From JBFGFX01 sp965232455 (lineage in GTDB: Bacteria > Pseudomonadota > Gammaproteobacteria > Steroidobacterales > Woeseiaceae): DNA of 64,000 nucleotides. Under the pieces are notes generated by a model, which had not been told where the DNA came from, made no database searches, and saw only the letters and a list, made by a program, of their open reading frames with translations. The stretch is taken from assembly GCA_965232455.1 (NCBI GenBank), contig OZ246981.1:5580001-5644000 (forward strand). The letters run 5' to 3'. Below are positions 60,743 to 64,000 of this stretch, piece by piece. The translations under genes and the position numbers were made by a program. Position 1 is the first letter of the stretch. Each line of letters begins with the position of its first letter.

Positions 60743-60765
60743 GAACTTATCTCAAACCAGCGCAG
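60743..60765. repeat. Solo end of the palindromic element family, copy E
   Basis: After TA, the bases GAACTTATCTCAAACCAGCG resemble the left ends of copies A and B. No matching right arm is visible before rppH. A degenerate or truncated copy. Confidence 0.45.
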
Positions 60766-60889
60766 CCGCCCGAGCTCGAATTGCCGTTTGGAAAAACCGG
60801 GTTGTTACAGAGGCCGTGCGACCCGTTGCAAAACCTTGGGCGCTGTTCTGGACAGCCGGGGCGATACGTGCAAAATCGAACGGACCGAT

Positions 60890-61465
60890 ATGAGCAGCGA
60901 TCGCATCGACACTGAAGGTTTCCGCGCGAATGTCGGCATCATCCTGGCGAATGATGCCGGCAAGCTGTTGCTCGCGGGCCGCGTCGGCAACCGCGGCTGG
61001 CAATTTCCGCAGGGCGGCATGCAACGCGGTGAAAACGTCGAACAGGCGATGTACCGGGAGCTGCATGAGGAGATAGGCCTTCGCGAAGCCGACGTCGAGG
61101 TGCTTGGCGTTACCGACGACTGGCTTCGATATCGTTTGCCGGACAAATACGTGCGGCGCGGCAGCAGGCCTTTATGCATCGGCCAAAAACAACGTTGGTT
61201 TATCCTGCGGCTGCTCGGCGACGATAAGCGCGTGCAGCTCGATCTCGGCGATACGCCGGAATTCGACCGGTGGCGCTGGGTTGATTTTTGGCGACCCGTC
61301 AATGAGGTGATTTACTTCAAGCGCCGCGTTTATTCGCTGGCGCTGCATGAACTCGGGCCGCACGTCTACCCGGAGGGATTGCCTCCCAGGCCGCGCTGGT
61401 GGCCCAAACGCTGGCGTGCGGTGTTCGACAAAGACCTTGCACGGTCAGGCCCGGACAATTCATGA
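60890..61465 (+). CDS. rppH: RNA pyrophosphohydrolase
   Basis: A 191-residue Nudix hydrolase that removes pyrophosphate from 5' ends of mRNA and so starts decay. It begins MSSDRIDTEGFRANVGIILA. The Nudix box runs from about residue 42 to 64 (GGMQRGENVEQAMYRELHEE then IGL). WLRYRLPDKYVRR and KQRWFILRL are typical of RppH. The ATG at 60890 is the family start; the longer frame from 60788 is spurious. Confidence 0.94.
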   Translation: MSSDRIDTEGFRANVGIILANDAGKLLLAGRVGNRGWQFPQGGMQRGENVEQAMYRELHEEIGLREADVEVLGVTDDWLRYRLPDKYVRRGSRPLCIGQKQRWFILRLLGDDKRVQLDLGDTPEFDRWRWVDFWRPVNEVIYFKRRVYSLALHELGPHVYPEGLPPRPRWWPKRWRAVFDKDLARSGPDNS

Positions 61466-61543
61466 ATGCGTCCACGCCCCGGCCTGATCGTTGCGTGAAC
61501 CGTTCCCTCCGCAGTCGTTACTGCGACCGGTGATGAGCTCGGG

Positions 61544-61978
61544 CTAAAAGGGCTTCAATATCGCCAGACCGATGATGCCCAAAAGGAAAACCACGGGAAT
61601 CTCGTTGAACCAACGCAGATTCTTCGTATTCCGGGACGTGTAGCCGTCCGCCAGTTTTCGGATCCATCGCTGGCACGCCAGGTGAAACAGGGCAAGCCCG
61701 ACCAGCAGCCCCAATTTGGCGTGGAACCAGCCCTGTTTCATCAGCGCGGGGTTCAGCCAGATCATCAGCACCCCGAAGACCAGCGTAATGCCGGCGCCAA
61801 TGGTCATAATCCCGAAGAGGCGGCGTTCCATCAGCGTGAATCGCGACCGACTCAGCTCGTCCTCCGCTTCGGCGTGGTAGATGAAAAGCCGCGGCAGGTA
61901 AAAGAGCCCGGCGAACCACGTCACCATAAAGGCCACGTGGGCCGCCTTGAACCAGAGGTAATAAGCCGCCAATTGCAT
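61544..61978 (-). CDS. hemJ: Protoporphyrinogen oxidase HemJ
   Basis: A 144-residue membrane protein with four helices. Conserved His and Lys residues are in FKAAHVAFMVTWFAGLFYLP and WFHAKLGLLVGLALFH, the UPF0093/HemJ signature. HemJ oxidises protoporphyrinogen IX in bacteria that lack HemG/HemY. It stands alone on the minus strand, convergent with rppH. Confidence 0.92.
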   Translation of the reverse strand: MQLAAYYLWFKAAHVAFMVTWFAGLFYLPRLFIYHAEAEDELSRSRFTLMERRLFGIMTIGAGITLVFGVLMIWLNPALMKQGWFHAKLGLLVGLALFHLACQRWIRKLADGYTSRNTKNLRWFNEIPVVFLLGIIGLAILKPF

Positions 61979-62124
61979 CCGATACGTTCTCCGCCCCTCA
62001 GGAGAGGCTCACAATTACCTCATGAGATCCTGATTTCCAACCAATTCCGTGATCTGCCGCACTTCTGTTTGCCGGTGTCACCGCGTACCATACCGTTTTA
62101 CATACTGTCTGAGGTACTAAACGC

Positions 62125-62841
62125 TTGAAAGGTCGCTCTCCAGCCAGCATCAGCGGTCTTTCCGCCTGGGCCTTGAGAAGCGGGATTCTCGTGGCGGTCC
62201 TTGTTGGCACCTACCTGATTTACGAACTCGGCCGCATGCAGGCCGGCTACAGCATCGTGGACGCAACGGCGGAGCAGCTGGCGTATCGGAACGAGATCGC
62301 CGATCTGGAGCGCCAGATCATTGCCCTGAAAGAGGAGATCGCGCTACAGGAGACCCATCGAAACATCGACAGGGAGGCCTACAACACCGTGGAGGCCGGT
62401 CTCGCGGATTTGCAGCAGAAGATTCAGGAGCAGCAGGACGCCATCGAGTTCTACCGCGGCATCATGTCGCCCTCCGAGGGCGGTCGCGGGCTGCGAGTAC
62501 AGGATCTGAGGCTCAGCAAGGGTGGCGACGATCGCGAGTACAAGGTTCGATTGGTGCTGGTGCAGGTCATGCAGCACGACCGCGCGGTCAAAGGCGATGT
62601 GGGCTTCAGCCTGGAGGGCGCGCAGGATGGAGTAGCCGTGTCCTATTCCCTGGAACAATTGGTGCCTGCCGACGAGGACAGCAGTTGGCCGTTCTCGTTC
62701 AGGTACTTCCAGACGTTCGATAGAGATCTCGTATTGCCGGACGGGTTCACACCCGAGCGCATTCACCTCGAGGTTCGATCACGCACCAAGTCTGTCTCCA
62801 GCGTTGAGCAGACGTTCGCCTGGCAAGCGAGCCCGGGCTGA
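62125..62841 (+). CDS. DUF6776 family membrane-anchored protein
   Basis: A 238-residue protein starting with TTG 62125. One membrane helix (GILVAVLVGTYLIYELGRMQ) is followed by a periplasmic coiled coil (ADLERQIIALKEEIALQETH) and a C-terminal beta domain (KVRLVLVQVMQHDRAVKGDV). It normally precedes bactofilin in gammaproteobacteria, as here, 19 bases apart, and may anchor or partner it. Function unknown. Confidence 0.8.
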   Translation: MKGRSPASISGLSAWALRSGILVAVLVGTYLIYELGRMQAGYSIVDATAEQLAYRNEIADLERQIIALKEEIALQETHRNIDREAYNTVEAGLADLQQKIQEQQDAIEFYRGIMSPSEGGRGLRVQDLRLSKGGDDREYKVRLVLVQVMQHDRAVKGDVGFSLEGAQDGVAVSYSLEQLVPADEDSSWPFSFRYFQTFDRDLVLPDGFTPERIHLEVRSRTKSVSSVEQTFAWQASPG

Positions 62842-62860
62842 GTTTTTTTGGAGGATATTC

Positions 62861-63286
62861 ATGTTTGGACGTAAGCAAATGCCACCGGTCGATACCCTGG
62901 TTGGCGCCAACTCACAGGTCAACGGCGATCTGGGGTTTTCCGGTCATTGCCACATCGACGGCGTCGTCAAAGGCAGCGTCAACGCGGACGCGGACAGCAA
63001 CTCGGCGCTGAGTATTTCCGAGGATGCGACCGTCGAGGGGGGCGTCACGGTGCCCTATGTGGTGCTGAACGGCATCGTTCGCGGCGACGTCGTTGCGAGC
63101 CAGCGCGTTGAACTCGGATCGACCGCCAGAGTCATAGGTAACGTGTATTACAACCTGATCGAGATGGCTATCGGGGCGGAGATAAACGGCAAGCTTGTGC
63201 ACCAGCCCGAAGGTCAGGTACCGTTACTCGAACAAACGAGCGGCGGTATGGAGGCTCCGACCCCCATTGCCAGCGCTTCTCAATAG
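62861..63286 (+). CDS. Bactofilin
   Basis: A 141-residue polymer-forming cytoskeletal protein. The beta-helix core (SQVNGDLGFSGHCHIDGVVK, then VIGNVYYNLIEMAIGAEING) shows the expected Gly/Val/Ile repeats. GGAGG lies seven to eight bases before ATG 62861. Bactofilins assemble without nucleotides at the membrane and help to place wall or stalk enzymes. The sequence MFGRKQ at the start resembles the membrane-targeting tails of the family. Confidence 0.93.
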   Translation: MFGRKQMPPVDTLVGANSQVNGDLGFSGHCHIDGVVKGSVNADADSNSALSISEDATVEGGVTVPYVVLNGIVRGDVVASQRVELGSTARVIGNVYYNLIEMAIGAEINGKLVHQPEGQVPLLEQTSGGMEAPTPIASASQ

Positions 63287-63304
63287 GAACTCAGCGACAG
63301 GACC

Positions 63305-63673
63305 ATGCAATCCGATACTCCAGTCATAGGCACGTCCAGTGCACCGCCGCCCGTCGTCTTCACCGACGCTGCCGCCGACAAGGTCGGGGAGCTGATAGAA
63401 GACGAGGCTAATCCGGAGCTCAAGCTCCGGGTATTCGTTGCCGGCGGCGGCTGCTCCGGTTTTTCGTACGGGTTCACGTTCGACGAAAGAATCGAAGACG
63501 GCGACAGCCAGGTGGAAAACCGCGGCGTGACGCTGTTGATTGATCCGATGAGCGTCCAGTATCTGATGGGCGCGGAAATCGACTACAAGGAAGACCTTCA
63601 GGGCGCGCAATTCGTCATTCGCAATCCGAATGCCGCGACAACCTGCGGCTGCGGCTCGTCCTTTTCGGTATAA
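63305..63673 (+). CDS. erpA: Iron-sulfur cluster insertion protein ErpA
   Basis: A 122-residue A-type carrier. The three cluster cysteines are C50 (FVAGGGCSGFSYGF), C114 and C116 (TTCGCGSSFSV). ErpA passes clusters to essential proteins such as those of isoprenoid synthesis. It follows bactofilin by 18 bases and may share its transcript. Confidence 0.95.
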   Translation: MQSDTPVIGTSSAPPPVVFTDAAADKVGELIEDEANPELKLRVFVAGGGCSGFSYGFTFDERIEDGDSQVENRGVTLLIDPMSVQYLMGAEIDYKEDLQGAQFVIRNPNAATTCGCGSSFSV

Positions 63674-63743
63674 TTCCGCGGAATAACCCGAAGCCGCAAA
63701 ACTCGAGGGCGCGACCAGGGCCGGAGCCCACTTCCCCATCCGT

Positions 63744-64000
63744 ATGAGCAATACCGCCGCCCAATCCGGTGACGTCGAGACCGGGCTTGTTGCTTCGCCC
63801 GAGGTCCTGGCCGCGGTAGACCTCGGCTCCAACAGTTTTCACATGATCGTCGGCGAACTTCGCCACGGTCAGCTCACCATCATCGACCGGCTGAAGGAAA
63901 CCGTGCGTCTCTCCGAGGGGCTGGACGAGACCGGCGAGCTGACGGCTCCCGCCCGCCTGCGCGCGATAGATTGCCTGTCGCGATTCGGCGAGCGGTTGCG
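63744..64000 (+). CDS. ppx: Exopolyphosphatase, 3' end outside window
   Basis: From ATG 63744, 85 codons are in the window. AAVDLGSNSFHMIVGELRHG is the ASKHA phosphate-binding motif of the Ppx/GppA family, followed by LKETVRLSEGLDETG. Ppx cleaves polyphosphate and GppA removes a phosphate from pppGpp; the fragment cannot separate them surely, but SNSFHMIV favours Ppx. Confidence 0.88.
   Translation, partial: MSNTAAQSGDVETGLVASPEVLAAVDLGSNSFHMIVGELRHGQLTIIDRLKETVRLSEGLDETGELTAPARLRAIDCLSRFGERL

Noticed and set aside
1..64000. tRNA, rRNA, CRISPR array, prophage, toxin-antitoxin pair or complete insertion sequence
   Set aside because: I looked through the intergenic regions and recognised none. 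The only mobile-type DNA is the palindromic repeat family, which has no transposase here.

Overview
The window is a GC-rich, gene-dense chromosomal segment of a gammaproteobacterium. The reasons are gammaproteobacterial-type genes (KDO kinase KdkA, LpxL, AmpE, bifunctional TyrA, PilU, RppH, ErpA) and a block whose order closely matches, from my memory of that map, the Pseudomonas aeruginosa PA0391-PA0419 region (DUF4426, yggT, proC, yggS, pilT, pilU ... pyrB, ruvX, algH, tonB, gshB, pilG-H-I-J-chpA-chpC, rsmE). It is not Pseudomonas itself: pyrR, pilK and chpB are absent from that block and a pyrK-like gene is present. I cannot name the genus. I saw no rRNA, tRNA, CRISPR array, prophage or intact transposase.

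Layout. 1-4645: 3' part of glnE, a small zinc-finger protein, then kdkA and lpxL (inner-core KDO and lipid A) tail to tail. 4920-11220: exported aspartoacylase-like protein, LysM lytic transglycosylase, small membrane protein, L,D-transpeptidase, ppnN. 11419-14548: three small unassigned genes, then htpG. 14647-20445: msrB, an FKBP lipoprotein, an OmpA-like protein, a membrane-anchored coiled-coil/HhH protein, a cation/proton antiporter and a hydrolase. 20517-27899: an HU-like protein, DUF4426-yggT-proC-yggS facing three tandem pilT/pilU-type ATPases, then ppa. 27896-33102, all leftward: gshB, tonB, algH, ruvX, pyrB, pyrK-like. 33518-42922: the type IV pilus chemosensory operon, including a 1830-residue ChpA. 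42934-47397: rsmE, ampD, ampE, an ArsN2-like acetyltransferase, cobalamin adenosyltransferase, an inositol-phosphatase-family enzyme. 47455-55935, a mostly leftward accessory stretch: HExxH membrane protein, amidase lipoprotein, methyltransferase-fold lipoprotein, propeller plus degenerate amidohydrolase, CPXCG protein, pdxH, gamma-glutamyltransferase. 55997-64000: frmA, tyrA, diguanylate cyclase with an overlapping binding lipoprotein, rppH, hemJ, DUF6776-bactofilin-erpA and the start of ppx.

Three non-coding signals stand out. (1) A dispersed palindromic element family with GAACCTATCTCAAA-type ends and 2-bp target duplications. One copy sits inside codons 2-3 of the lytic transglycosylase; removing it with one duplication restores an in-frame ATG plus signal peptide. 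(2) A perfect sigma-54 promoter followed about 200 nt later by an intrinsic terminator, with A-rich Hfq-type motifs in between and no reading frame: a candidate small RNA resembling CrcZ in design. (3) A tiny copy of the third pilT-like gene's first codons lying directly in front of that gene.

Themes: twitching-motility machinery and its control, cell-wall and envelope remodelling (MltD-like, L,D-transpeptidase, AmpD/AmpE, bactofilin, OmpA-like), and a run of exported hydrolase-like proteins of uncertain substrate.
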